Part shown: piece after piece, positions 32,511 through 42,883 of the stretch | Layout: each line of letters starts with the position of its first letter | How positions within the stretch are numbered: the first letter of the stretch is position 1 | Assembly: GCA_019915015.1 (NCBI GenBank) | Contig: JAHBBC010000003.1 | Coordinates: forward strand, 744,001 to 808,000 | Direction: 5' to 3' | DNA from: Auriscalpium vulgare | Taxonomy: Eukaryota > Basidiomycota > Agaricomycetes > Russulales > Auriscalpiaceae | Length of the DNA: 64,000 nucleotides | The notes under the pieces: model-generated | What the model saw: the letters and a program-made list of their open reading frames with translations, nothing else | Told to the model about the DNA's origin: nothing | The model's database searches: none | Translations under genes and position numbers: made by a program

Positions 32511-33693
32511 ACAACGGCGCGTCGTGCGTGGCGCTGTCGATGCCTCTGCACAGCGCATCGAACAGCCGGCGCCCGTCGTCCGCGCCGTATTCGCCCCCGC
32601 CCATCGCCCTCACCAGCGACCGCAGCTTGCCCCCGATCTTCGGAACCTGCACATCGTCAGCGTCCGTCGCCCGCAGCGCAGCCAACAGCCAGCACACCTC
32701 GTCCACCAGTCCCTCCAGCATCCCTCCCAGGTCCTGCACGTCTCGCCGGAAAGCCGCCCCGCGAACGGACCCGTCGTCCTTCACCCGCTGCGCCTGCGAG
32801 AAGTTCACCCGGTAGTACCGCACAGGGTACTTGCTCCGGTCAAAGTCTTCTGCGCTCGATCGCCCGATGTCCATCATCACACCGTTCGCGAGCCCGTACC
32901 CTCGGTGCGCAATCTTGTGCTCGTGCAGGAAGGAGAGACCCTGACGCAGTCCATCAGTCGCGTCCCCGCGTCCCCGGCCGCTACCGCTCGCTTACCTCCA
33001 GCGCCTGGCGAATGTAGTCGATGACGTCGGCGACAGTCTGCATCGGAGGCTGGTCGTACTCGAACAGCCGCTCGAGGCAGACCACAGCGATCCCGCCGCG
33101 CTCGGCGACATACAGGACTCGAGGCGCGGGGTTCCACGGGTCGTGTCGGACCTCGTCCGAGTTGAGCGCGCGCAGGATGGCAAGCTCTTCGCCGTCACAC
33201 GGCATGCGTCGCAGAATGAGCGAGCAGGTGCGCGAATTGGGCAGCGCGTCGTCCTTGGCAGACTCGACGAAGACCTGCAGCAGCCATATCAAGACGGGGG
33301 AATTCGCCAGCAGCACAGCCGGCGCACCAGGTCAGGCCACTCGTCGCCCTCGGCGTACTGAGACAGATACTCGTCGACGACAGCCTCAAAATCACTGAGG
33401 AGGGGTACGTCAGCATCTCAGCATGTCTGACACGGAAAAGGTGCGCACATGTAGTAGCGATGGGACGCGGTCGAGGACGCCTCGGACGTGGGTATGCAAT
33501 ACAAGCCGCGTTTGGGGGCCACGCTCTGCATTTCCTCGATGGACATGTCCATGGTTTCCAACGGAACCATACGCTGCAAGGGATGGCCGAACTCGAGGTT
33601 AGGATCGAGTTCTGGGTTTGAGTCGGGGTCAGAGGGCGGAGTTGTAGACTCGAAGCTAGAGGCCGAGGAGAGGGGAGAGCCGCAGCGCTGCAT
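32509..33693 (-). CDS. Degenerate protein kinase-like protein (pseudokinase candidate)
   Basis: Exons 33449-33693, 33328-33394, 32996-33274 and 32509-32940 total 1,023 nt (340 aa). The protein contains a kinase-C-lobe-like segment: GLSFLHEHKIAHRGYGLANG followed by VMMDIG. It matches the pattern of fungal kinase-like proteins where HRD-x4-N is expected, but the catalytic Asp position is Gly. The N-lobe region around SLILRRMPCDGEELAILRAL has no obvious Gly-rich loop or VAIK lysine. It also shows VVCLERLFEYDQPPMQTVAD upstream. It is most likely catalytically inactive. Divergent from RRP6 with only 162 bp between the start codons. Role unknown. Confidence 0.75.
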
Positions 33694-33855
33694 GATGGTG
33701 AGGGCTAAGTAATAGTGGGGATATAGAGTAGGTGGTCATGAAGGTCATCGAGTCGGACGAGGCTTATAGGAGGAGGTAGTCTACCGGTCCCAGTCCGAAG
33801 GTATGCTTACGTCAACTTGTGAGTTTCTCTGCGCGGCTCGGCGTGCTTTCTGCCC

Positions 33856-36727
33856 ATGGCGTCCAAAGTCTCCGCCGCAGACTTCAATGCCTTCAACGTC
33901 AGCCTCCAGGCAGCCGCCCTCAAGTCCACAAAGCATTCAGCCGGCCTGCCAACGGACCTCGCTTTCCATCGCTCGGTCGACCGCGCCGTCGCCAGCGACC
34001 TCGATGCATGCTCCGACAAGGTCCTCTCCCTCGCAAACCGCCTCCTTCAACTCACCAAGACTGCCGAGAGCTCTAAGAAAGCCAGTGCCAAGGCAAAGGC
34101 TAAGCTTGAGGATAGGGATGACTTGCTGGATAGGTTCGAGTCCTTGATAGTCGAGTCTATGGATCAGCTGCTTGAACGCGCTGTGAGTCGTCCATCGCTA
34201 GAATGGGAAGCCCGCACTCACAAGAGACACAGGATATCTGTCTCGACCAACACACTGGGCGGACAAAGGCCCCTGCCATTGCAGTAAACCCCCCTCAACC
34301 CGCCGCAAAAAAGCCCATTGTATCAAATGGACGTCTAGATCCGTCCCTTCAGCACGCGCACTACCTTCCAAAACCTCAGCTCAAATTCAAAAAGAAGGTG
34401 AACAACGAGAATGGGCTTGTATGGTATCCCTCGCTGCGTCACAAATATAATGCGCAGGTCCCTCTCGGTCACAACCTGCATTCAGATGGCATTGACAGCG
34501 CGGAGAAGGCGCTGCCTCCTCATCCCTACCGCCATGAGATCACCAACCTATCATACCCTGCACATATGTTCCAGTTCTCTCCGCCGATCGGATATCGGTC
34601 GTTCGCAGAAACGCCGTACACGTGGGTGTCGACGTCCGCCAACTTGGCTTCTATGCTTGAACAGCTCCGGAAGGCGCAGGAAATAGCTATCGACCTGGAG
34701 TATCACAGTTATAGGACGTATGGTGGTTTCGTATGTCTCATGCAGATCAGCACGCGAGAAGGAGATTGGATTGTCGACACTTTGGAGCTGCGGGAGGAAC
34801 TGGAAGACCTCAACGAGGTTTTTACTGACTCTAAGATTGTGAAGGTACGCCCTACTTTGAGCACATCAACCGGCTTGATAATGAGTTTGCACGCCCAGGT
34901 CCTCCATGGCGCGGAAAGCGATATTGTATGGCTTCAACAAGACTTCAACCTGTATATCGTCAATCTGTTCGACACCTTCCACGCGTCCAAGGTTCTCGAC
35001 TTCCCCCGGCACGGTCTGGCGACGCTTCTTGAGATGTACTGCGACTTTACTGCTGATAAGAAGTACCAGCTTGCAGATTGGCGTATACGGTACGTTCGTG
35101 CTTTGCCTCGACATCACTTACGTGCTGATTTGTTGCAGGCCTCTACCCGAGGAGATGCTCCACTACGCCCGATCCGACACGCACTTCCTCCTCTATATCT
35201 ACGATAACCTGCGCAATGCTCTCCTCGATCGCGACGTTTCAAGGGCCCAGTCGCGTGCCCAGTCACCGGCCGCGGCATCTCGGCCAGCGACGCCTTTGGC
35301 ATCTGATTCATCCATTCGCGAAGTACTGGCACGTTCTGCGGAGACATCGCTCCGGATGTACGAACGCGAGTTCTATGACGTTGAAGGCGGCAGCGGACCT
35401 ACAGGCTGGGATACCATGGCGAGAAAGTGGAACAAAGCCGCTTTGATGGCTGACGGGCACGGCGGCATGAAGCGCGAGGTATATAAGGCTGTCCACGCCT
35501 GGCGAGATCGTATAGCGAGGGAGGAAGACGAGAGCACGAGGTCTGTGGCTCTGTTTGGGCTAAGGAAGGGGTACTGACGGATGCTACTTAGATACGTGCT
35601 GTCCAACCACTTCGTCTTCCAACTTGCGGAGCAGCCACCGGCGGATATGGCTGCTCTGATGATGACCTTCCAGTCCGTGCCCGCGATCATCAGAAAACGG
35701 GCAAATGAGCTGCTCCATGTCGTCCGGGATGCTGTCAAGCGCGGGCTCGCCCAGGAGCCTCAACAGACTGCTCGAGGTGTCGCTGTTTCGCTTCCACAAG
35801 CACGTCCGAGTGACGTACCTTCACAAGATAGCATGGACGTGGACTCTGTGCCACCGACGACTGGCACGGGCTCACAGGCGTCGTCGCTCTGGTCTCGTGA
35901 TGCTGCTGCTGGTGCCTCCTTGTCTACTTCCTTGTCTGTCCTGTTTGGAATTGCTGGTGCTGCGACGACTCCGCGACCTGTCTCTTCGTATTCCGTTGCC
36001 CAGAGCTCTTTGTTTGGGACTCCCATGGCGGTTTCCTCGAGCGCTCGAAGTCTGCCCGGACGGTTCCAGGACGTCGTCAACAAGATTCATGGGGCGCTGG
36101 TGATCGCGCCTACGGCTCCAGTCGTGAGTAATCTTATGCTTTTTGGGTGCCTACTCACATTCATGCTAGACCTCGGGCACATCCGTCTCGACAACTACGG
36201 AGGCCAGGATCGTTATCACGACTGCCGCCGCTGTGGAGGGCAGTGTTCAGGACGAGATGCCCTTCGTCCCCGCCTCACAGCGCCGCTCTGCGAAAGTCGA
36301 AACTGAGGATGATACAATCGTCGTCGTTGGGCAAGCACGACAGAAGAAACGCAAGCGCAAACAGAAGGCAGCTGCCGCGGGCGACTCCGCTCTGGGCTCT
36401 CGGCCGGCGACTCCTGCCCCAGGCGAACCTGCTGCGTCAGGGCAAAATGTCGGGCAGCCAAAGGCTGCACAAACCGAGGAGGACGTGCTGCCGTTTGACT
36501 TCGCATCCGCGCCGAATATTCTTGATGACGAGCCAGTGGAGGACGAAAAGAAGCCAAAGAAAAAGCAGAAAAAGGCTAGAGGTATGTGACGCATAATCTT
36601 ATTACTGTCTGTACCTGACTGAGCTCGATCACTAGGTGGTGTTTTGGAATATGGCAACTTCCCAGCACCGCCACGAGACCGCAGCCAAGTGAAGAGCGGG
36701 AATCAGTCGCACACCTTCCGCAACTGA
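33856..36727 (+). CDS. RRP6: Nuclear exosome 3'-5' exoribonuclease Rrp6 (EXOSC10)
   Basis: Rrp6 trims and degrades RNAs with the nuclear exosome. Seven exons (33856-34182, 34233-34844, 34899-35089, 35139-35540, 35592-36123, 36170-36581, 36636-36727) total 2,568 nt (855 aa). In order: a PMC2NT-like helical N-terminus (Rrp47-binding in yeast); a DEDDy nuclease domain with AIDLEYHSYRTYGGFVCLMQ, LHGAESDIVWLQQDF and EMLHYARSDTHFLLYIYD; an HRDC domain near AAEQ-like LAEQPPADMAALMMTFQSV; and a Lys/Pro-rich tail (KKPKKKQKKARG) that probably carries a nuclear signal. The catalytic acidic residues and the Tyr of DEDDy are present. All junctions are GT-AG. Confidence 0.95.
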
Positions 36728-36847
36728 AGAGTTCCTTCCATGGTCTACGCGCGGCTCCTCATTCACCTTTCTTTTCTGAATCCAGGCTTATAGTTCCCGT
36801 TCACCCTTACTTCTAGCACAAGTAGATTGGATATCACGTCTCCGACG

Positions 36848-37953
36848 CTACAACCATTCTTGATTCCCATTCTGCGACAAGAAAGCGCCGTTGTGCGTCT
36901 TCTGCGTCATTTTCTTCAAGACATTATTGATGATGAGGCTGACGGACTGAGCCGTGGTGAGTGGGCCCTTCCAGTTTGGGTAGAGCGCGATGGCCTTCCG
37001 GGCCAACTTCATCTCCCCTGCTGCAACCTCTGGCGCAGCTGAGAACCAGAGAACTTCGTATCAGGAATTGCGGGTTTCAAAGCCGAGAGTGCACTTACAT
37101 GACTTTTCGTGCGTGTCGACGATCCCGGGGGACAGGAGCAGGAAGGTGAAGCCTTCCTCTCGGAGCTTGATCGCGTACTTCAAGTTGGTCATGTTGAGGG
37201 CCGCTTTGGATATGGAATACGGGATTGCGGCCTCAAAATCTACGAGCTCAAAGTATCGTCGGTGAGTAAAGGAACAAAAGACTACTCGCCACTATGCTTG
37301 CTTACTTCAGTGAATGGGATATCACCGAGAGCGGAAGTCACGTTGATGACCTGTTTGTTCGTTCCCTTTCGAAGGAGAGGCAGGAGGACGTTCGTGGTGA
37401 GGATGACGCCAGTCACGTTGACATGGACAGACGTCTCGAGGTCTTTGACGAGATTATCTTCGTCACTGGTGTTGAATCACACTCAGCCTAGCGTAAGCAA
37501 CCGGAAGAAAGTACGACTCACTATTCCGAGATGGCAAGGTGAGGCCGCTCGAGCTGTATGAATGCCGCATTATTGATCAGGACATCCAGGCTACCGCCCG
37601 TGATCGTTGCGACTCCCTCTGCGGCAGCCTGTAGGAGGCAATTTCAGTAAACATCTTCCTACAGTGGACACCCGCGGTAAATCTGCTTACCTTGAGAGCT
37701 ACGATGTCAGTGATGTCCGCCTCGAAGACATGGACATTCGTGCGAGACCGAACAAGTGCGTTGAGCTTGTCTGCGCTCTTCAAGCTCCGCGCTGTCCCAA
37801 ACACAAGGTTGCTCTCAGCTTGAGATAGCTTGTTCACAAATTCGAGCTGTATGCGGATCGATCAGAACGCAGCTAATCAGAAATAGTTACGAAGGAACTA
37901 AAACTCACGCCAATCCCTCTGTTTGCACCTGTCACAAAGTAACTCACGGGCAT
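36848..37953 (-). CDS. Short-chain dehydrogenase/reductase (carbonyl reductase-like SDR)
   Basis: NAD(P)H-dependent Rossmann-fold reductase. Six exons (37909-37953, 37691-37846, 37522-37628, 37306-37465, 37099-37246, 36848-37038) total 807 nt (268 aa). The cofactor motif TGANRGIG is at the N-terminus (split by an intron after GIG), followed by the structural NNAA (LDVLINNAAF), the catalytic Ser region (NVTSALGDI) and the YxxxK motif in YSISKAALNM, then SPGIVDT. These fit a classical SDR of the C-factor/sniffer type found in fungi. The substrate is not determined. It is convergent with RRP6 (120 bp) and divergent from the M64 gene. Confidence 0.9.
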
Positions 37954-38361
37954 TCTGGTTCCTCGGAGATGGTCTAACGTCGGCCTCTGTCTTATATCTG
38001 CAGTCTTACTAAGTTGACCGATACTTCTTATATCCGATGCTGCACACCACTATTGCTTAGTGGTCTGCTTATAAGCTTGTTCTTTTACGTGAATCACTTG
38101 CGGTCAGGGAGCTTCCCTACTGTACCAGTCACTGGTGGGTCAGTGGTCACGTCATAAAAATAGCTGTCATAATAATATCATACAAAGTGGTCAAGAGCGA
38201 GAGTCAGAGAGAGTCAGTCAGAGATAATAGCCCACAGGAGCCGCCACAGGATAATGCCATATATCAGCCCGTGTACATATCGCGCGGAATAATATATCGC
38301 GCTGAGAAAATGCCATGAAGCCGTGCGAACCTGCTGCCTTCAGTTGCACTGGTGTACCACC
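37954..38361. other. Divergent promoter region SDR / M64 peptidase
   Basis: A 408-bp AT-rich spacer. It has GCTTATAAGC, a palindromic TATA-like site near 38068, and ATATATC/ATATATCG sequences at about 38260-38300 close to the M64 start. These are likely core promoters for both genes. Confidence 0.4.
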
Positions 38362-40625
38362 ATGCGGTCCCTCCTCCTCACCATCCTTGCGTGGCACTCC
38401 TTCATTTATGCCGGCGCGGTGAGGATTGCTGAACGACCGCAATCGTACGAAGTGACTATCCACCGCCAACCAGGGACGCAAAGCTGTCACATCGTGCGCG
38501 AGCGTGAGACGCCACTGCACAGACGGCTGTCTTCCTCCGACTCTGACAGCTATATCGCGGACACTACCATCATACAGAGGCACGACGGCAAGGGCGACGT
38601 GGAGCAAATTCGCTTGTTTGCCCGCAGCAAGTCCCGCGTGCAGGACCGCCACATTGCGCAGCTATGTGACGCCGGGCCTTCGCCGCAGCTCGCAGACGAC
38701 CCGCTGCAACGCGTTTTGCAACATAATGTTGCATCGATAACCGCTCCATACGACGCTGAGCGCCGATACATCTCGCTTGATGATGTGGTGCCCATCGCAG
38801 GGCACGGGGACTCGTCCAATAGGGTCGACGTGGCCTTCTTCGCGGACGGATGTGAGTAACAAGTTGCACACTTTTTCTTCAATGCAGTTATTACGGAGAC
38901 TAATGTCCGCGTCACCAGACTTGGCTTCAGAGCGCTCTAAATTTATCACCGACGTTACACGACTCGTTGACGAGATATCAGCGAATCAAACGTTTCACAC
39001 CGTCGCACCACTGCTGAAGTTTTGGGCGGTCTTTGTACCCAGTAACGAGGTGAGCACCGCTTGTTCCGTACCTTCAAGGGCAAAGCTGACCAGAGTTACC
39101 GACACTGCCCGTAGACCGGGGTCGGTGTTGGTGGGGTACCGAAGGAGTGAGCGCACTGTGTCCTTGCCCATGAGCCGTGCTCATGTGGCCCAGCACTCCA
39201 TTTGGCCTTTACCGAGACGGCACTGAGCTGAGGGGATTATACTACGCCCACCCCGAAGTTGCTCGTGCTGCGTGCGACGCTCTTGGCGACCGTTGCGACT
39301 ACCCTGTACTGCTTGGTGCGTGTTTTGACGTCTCAGTACGCAGTGAAGTCAACTTCGCCAAACAGGTAACGATCCATTTTATGGGGGGTTGGGAGGCGAA
39401 TTCACGTAAGCTCCGTGTCCTGTCTCGCTCAAGTCTCGCTTGTGACATCTCGTTCCAGGACAATCACATCCTCCGAGGTCAATGGACAACTCGTTCTCAG
39501 GTAAGTGTATTCTGGGATAAGAGTCACGGTTTCCTTCACGAATCTTTCAAAGGCACGAGCTTGGTCACTCCATGATCAACGTCGGTGAAGAGTACGATGG
39601 CGGATTTTCATATTTTGGACCCAACGCCGGTCTTGACCTCAGCGAACCAGTGCCCTGGGCACACTGGATCCCTTCCTCCAATGAACCACTTCGCGTCGAA
39701 CGATCGGCCATGCCATTCCAGGCATATCCTTGGACCCTCCTTAACGTGACCGAGCCTTGGGTGGCCACTTTCAACTCGTCAGGAGCTTATGCGCGGTACC
39801 TTGTCCGCTTCTCGCTGTCCGGCTTGCCCGAGAAGACGGATTTGAGCGTCGTGCTTGACGACAATGACCTTGGTTGGGTGCCGAAGCCGGGGCTCGGCGT
39901 TGATCGCTGGCATTATGACATCCAGAGCGACGTGCCGTTGAAGGAAGGCCAGCATGAGGTCAAGTTTGCGTTGAACGAGGGGAACAGAGAAGGAATCGCG
40001 CAGCTTTGCAGCCTGGAAATCTTGGAATTTGGCAGCGGCACTGAGCAAGTGTTGCCATCTTAATAAGGAGACCCGAATTAATTCTTAACAGGTTTAATTC
40101 AACGCGCGGTGTTTATGGGCTTTTCCCGACGTATATCTCGACTGATATCCCCCACGCTTCACTGCTGACTTGCTGCCCAGGTTTTCGTACCAGAACGAGA
40201 CGTCGTATCGGCCGACAAACGAAGACTGCTTGATGCGTGCTGTCGCTTTACCTACCTTCTGCAGCGCATGCATTGAAGGTCTTTGGTTATCCCTACTCGG
40301 ACGCGTCGACCTCGTGGACGACTTGCAGGCGTTCTGCTCGTTCAATGTCAGTTCCTCGAAGTGGATCCGGACCTTACAGCTGTCGTTGGCGCCATTAGGT
40401 CAGTTCAGGGAAGAGACGGTTCAAAACGAAAAGTATACGATTGCGTGGGTCAAGAACGGTGTCCCATTGGACCAGTATGCGGATCAGACGGCGATAGTCG
40501 TCAGTGGTGAAGATTTGGGAAGGTTTGATGTTGTCGTCACGTTTGTGACGGAGGAGGTACGAGTAGATCAGCACTCATTATTGCAGAGCCATCGCAGGGC
40601 TTTCATTTCTCACCGCTGCGAGTAG
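38362..40625 (+). CDS. Secreted M64-family (IgA peptidase-like) zinc metallopeptidase
   Basis: Nine exons totalling 1,833 nt (610 aa) with a signal peptide (MRSLLLTILAWHSFIYAGA). The zinc site HELGHSMINVGEEYDGG has the HExxH helix and downstream Glu expected of MEROPS family M64. A beta-rich C-terminal region shows GLFPTFSYQNETSYRPTNED and LMRAV. Exons: 38362-38851, 38919-39049, 39115-39146, 39194-39315, 39366-39405, 39459-39500, 39553-40044, 40092-40130 and 40181-40625. Intron 40045-40091 needs a GC donor (TGAGCAAGTG). With it, the phases and family sequence (EFNSTRGVYGLFPT) both close; without it the frame stops at 40061-40063. Bacterial members cut IgA; the fungal substrate is unknown. Confidence 0.87.
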
Positions 40626-40851
40626 AAGTGTACACTAGAATGGAGCTTATGCTTGGAAATAACTGCTGTCGTACTCGAGGAAGAGTAGTAGTGCTCTGGA
40701 TGCGTTGATCAGGATTAATAATATTGCGTCCATAAGAGCATATATTATCGATTATTATTTATACCAACAATCGAAAATTATTCATGCCTCCCAGATCCTA
40801 TCTTATCCAGCTCAGAGTTGCACCTTTTGTGCAGCTGCTACACCCATAACC

Positions 40852-42401
40852 ATGCTGCTGCATGCAACCACTCTGCTTGCGCGGAGTGGAAGGTCCATTG
40901 CTTCTTATCTTCGACAACTTCCAGACGAACTGCGCGCCCAACCTATCCTCTTCACCTTGTCGTCGAATGCCTCCAAAGAATTCCTCAGCACCGTCGTTCA
41001 TGTCCTCGACTCTCACAGCAATTCGCAAAGCGTTGGATGTGTCTCAGCTGCGCTTCCCTTGCACTCTTCGGTGGTAGCCTGTTCGCTGGCGTTCTTTGAC
41101 AGAGCCACCGCTGTCCCGTTCCGGAGCACGATTCAAGGCAGAGTGGAGCCACAAGTTGGGCGATGGCACGCTATGAGAGCACATCAAAGCCCTAGCTCTG
41201 CCAACGAGCTCGACGTGCATTCATCGCGGGAAGATGCATGGAAGCGCGAAGTCGACGCGGCGGTTCGGGGTCAACACGGTGACATCGATTGGGACCGCAT
41301 CTGGAGCGGCGTTCGTGACCTTGAAGCTCTGCCGCCTGCTTTGAAACTTATCAGGTTGGACATTCAAACCCCGTTATTTGAATGCTCTGACGACTCGTAG
41401 AAAACAGGAAGTCCACACTGTGATCAGTTTCACGGACAGCGCTTTCCAGGGATTCGCCAACGCACTTGAAGCATTTCCGCAAGCAAACAAGGTCATTCTA
41501 TGGCTGGCAACTTTCTGCAGGTCGACTGACGCCCACAGAAGCTCAGCCTGGTCGCGAGTTCGACCCCCTTTTCAACCGGTCTGCCCTTCACACTCATAGA
41601 GAACAGCTCATTGCATTCGTCTGGCGCGGTTGGTATTGCGCTTACCTCGGGTCGACGGCCTTCTCTCATGCTGCAGTATCCGGGCTTAGAAGAGATAGCC
41701 CCGCCGATGACTGTAACAGCGTACGTTGTATTACTGAGCTAACAGGAGGCTTCCCTGACGCGGTCGCAGGTCTGACGGGAATTTAATTCATGGACTCGAT
41801 GGCAGCAACCCCACGAAGATGCTCATGTCCGCGATCGAGCAGCAGAAGCTCAGCGGTGATGAAGCCAAGGACGACGAGTTCTGCTTGATGATCCTGAAGT
41901 TCGGCATGGTAAGCGGCAACGGAGCTAGCCCAAGCGCTGAGCGTAGCTTATCTTTTGAGTAGCCCTGGGAAGTACATCGCATCATGGCTGGTGGTCCGTC
42001 GCGCGGAATTATGGCGCTGGAATCTGAGATTGCCCCTGCCGAAGGTGCCATCGTGCAGGTCGGTCATTACATTCGCCTCTCCTTCAACTCATAATGTCTC
42101 AAATTCGCCTTTCAAGCTATGTCACAGACCGCGAGACAAGGTCCCGAACGCTTTCATGGCACCACCATCAGATAGAACCGTAACATTTGTTAACACGGCG
42201 TCAGACCTGAGCAGTACGCCACAGTCGGATTTGAACGAAAGTGATGTCCACGGCTTTGACGAGGTCTTTGGGAGCACATTCTTGAGCGCGAGCGAAAACG
42301 GTTTTATTGTTGGTCGCTCCAAGGGTGTGGGTAGCGAGGGCAACTCACCATGGAAATCCTCTGTCACGGGTGGGCGTGCTACCTTGATTTCGTGGGAGTA
42401 G
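40852..42401 (+). CDS. FIST-domain protein (F-box and intracellular signal transduction)
   Basis: Six exons (40852-41354, 41401-41491, 41542-41720, 41770-41908, 41963-42058, 42117-42401) total 1,293 nt (430 aa). The N-terminal FIST domain begins HATTLLARSGRSIASYL and PILFTLSSNASKEFLS. The conserved core reads TDSAFQGFANAL, LVASSTPFSTGLPFTLIENS and SSGAVGIALTSGRRPSL. FIST domains are thought to sense small ligands such as amino acids. A C-terminal segment (APAEGAIVQ, then a Ser-rich tail) completes it. No F-box was seen. The protein carries no signal peptide, so it is probably cytosolic. Function in fungi is unknown. Confidence 0.8.
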
Positions 42402-42434
42402 AACTATAGTGTTTCATGTTACCTAGTAATGTAA

Positions 42435-42480
42435 CGACTATTTGCTGATACCGTGAGGTCAAGCTTGCTACGGAGAGACT
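42435..42480 (+). repeat. Dispersed repeat copy A (about 45 bp)
   Basis: This copy matches 60869-60908 with shared blocks CGACTAT, CTGATACC, AGGTCAAGC and TACGGAG. It lies 34 bp after the FIST stop codon. It is followed by ATATATAATG. Confidence 0.6.
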
Positions 42481-42883
42481 ATATATAATGATAATGATTC
42501 TTTGCATGGATTGCACACACATCCGATTGAGAGCGTATTTTTCTGAATCTCTATTCATGACTATGTGTTTTATGTATTTTACACGCGCGAGACACAGAGC
42601 AGCGAAATAGATAATGGAACGAATCTTCGTATGCGCGGTAACTCGTAAGTAGTCCACTGGCTGGGAACAGTAGAGTCCATACGTGTGGTGCATATACTAC
42701 GGGCAGGGTAACTGGTAGGGAGTAAAAATTCATTGCTGAAAGGCGTAGAGGTACAAGGATGGGCATGCGAGGTCGATAGCGGGGGAAGGAGTGTGTGTTT
42801 ACTTTGGAAGCAGTGGATACAGGAATGTGTGCTTGCATGGGAGAAAGTAGTAGAGGAAGGCAGGAGGTCGAACTAGCTCATAT

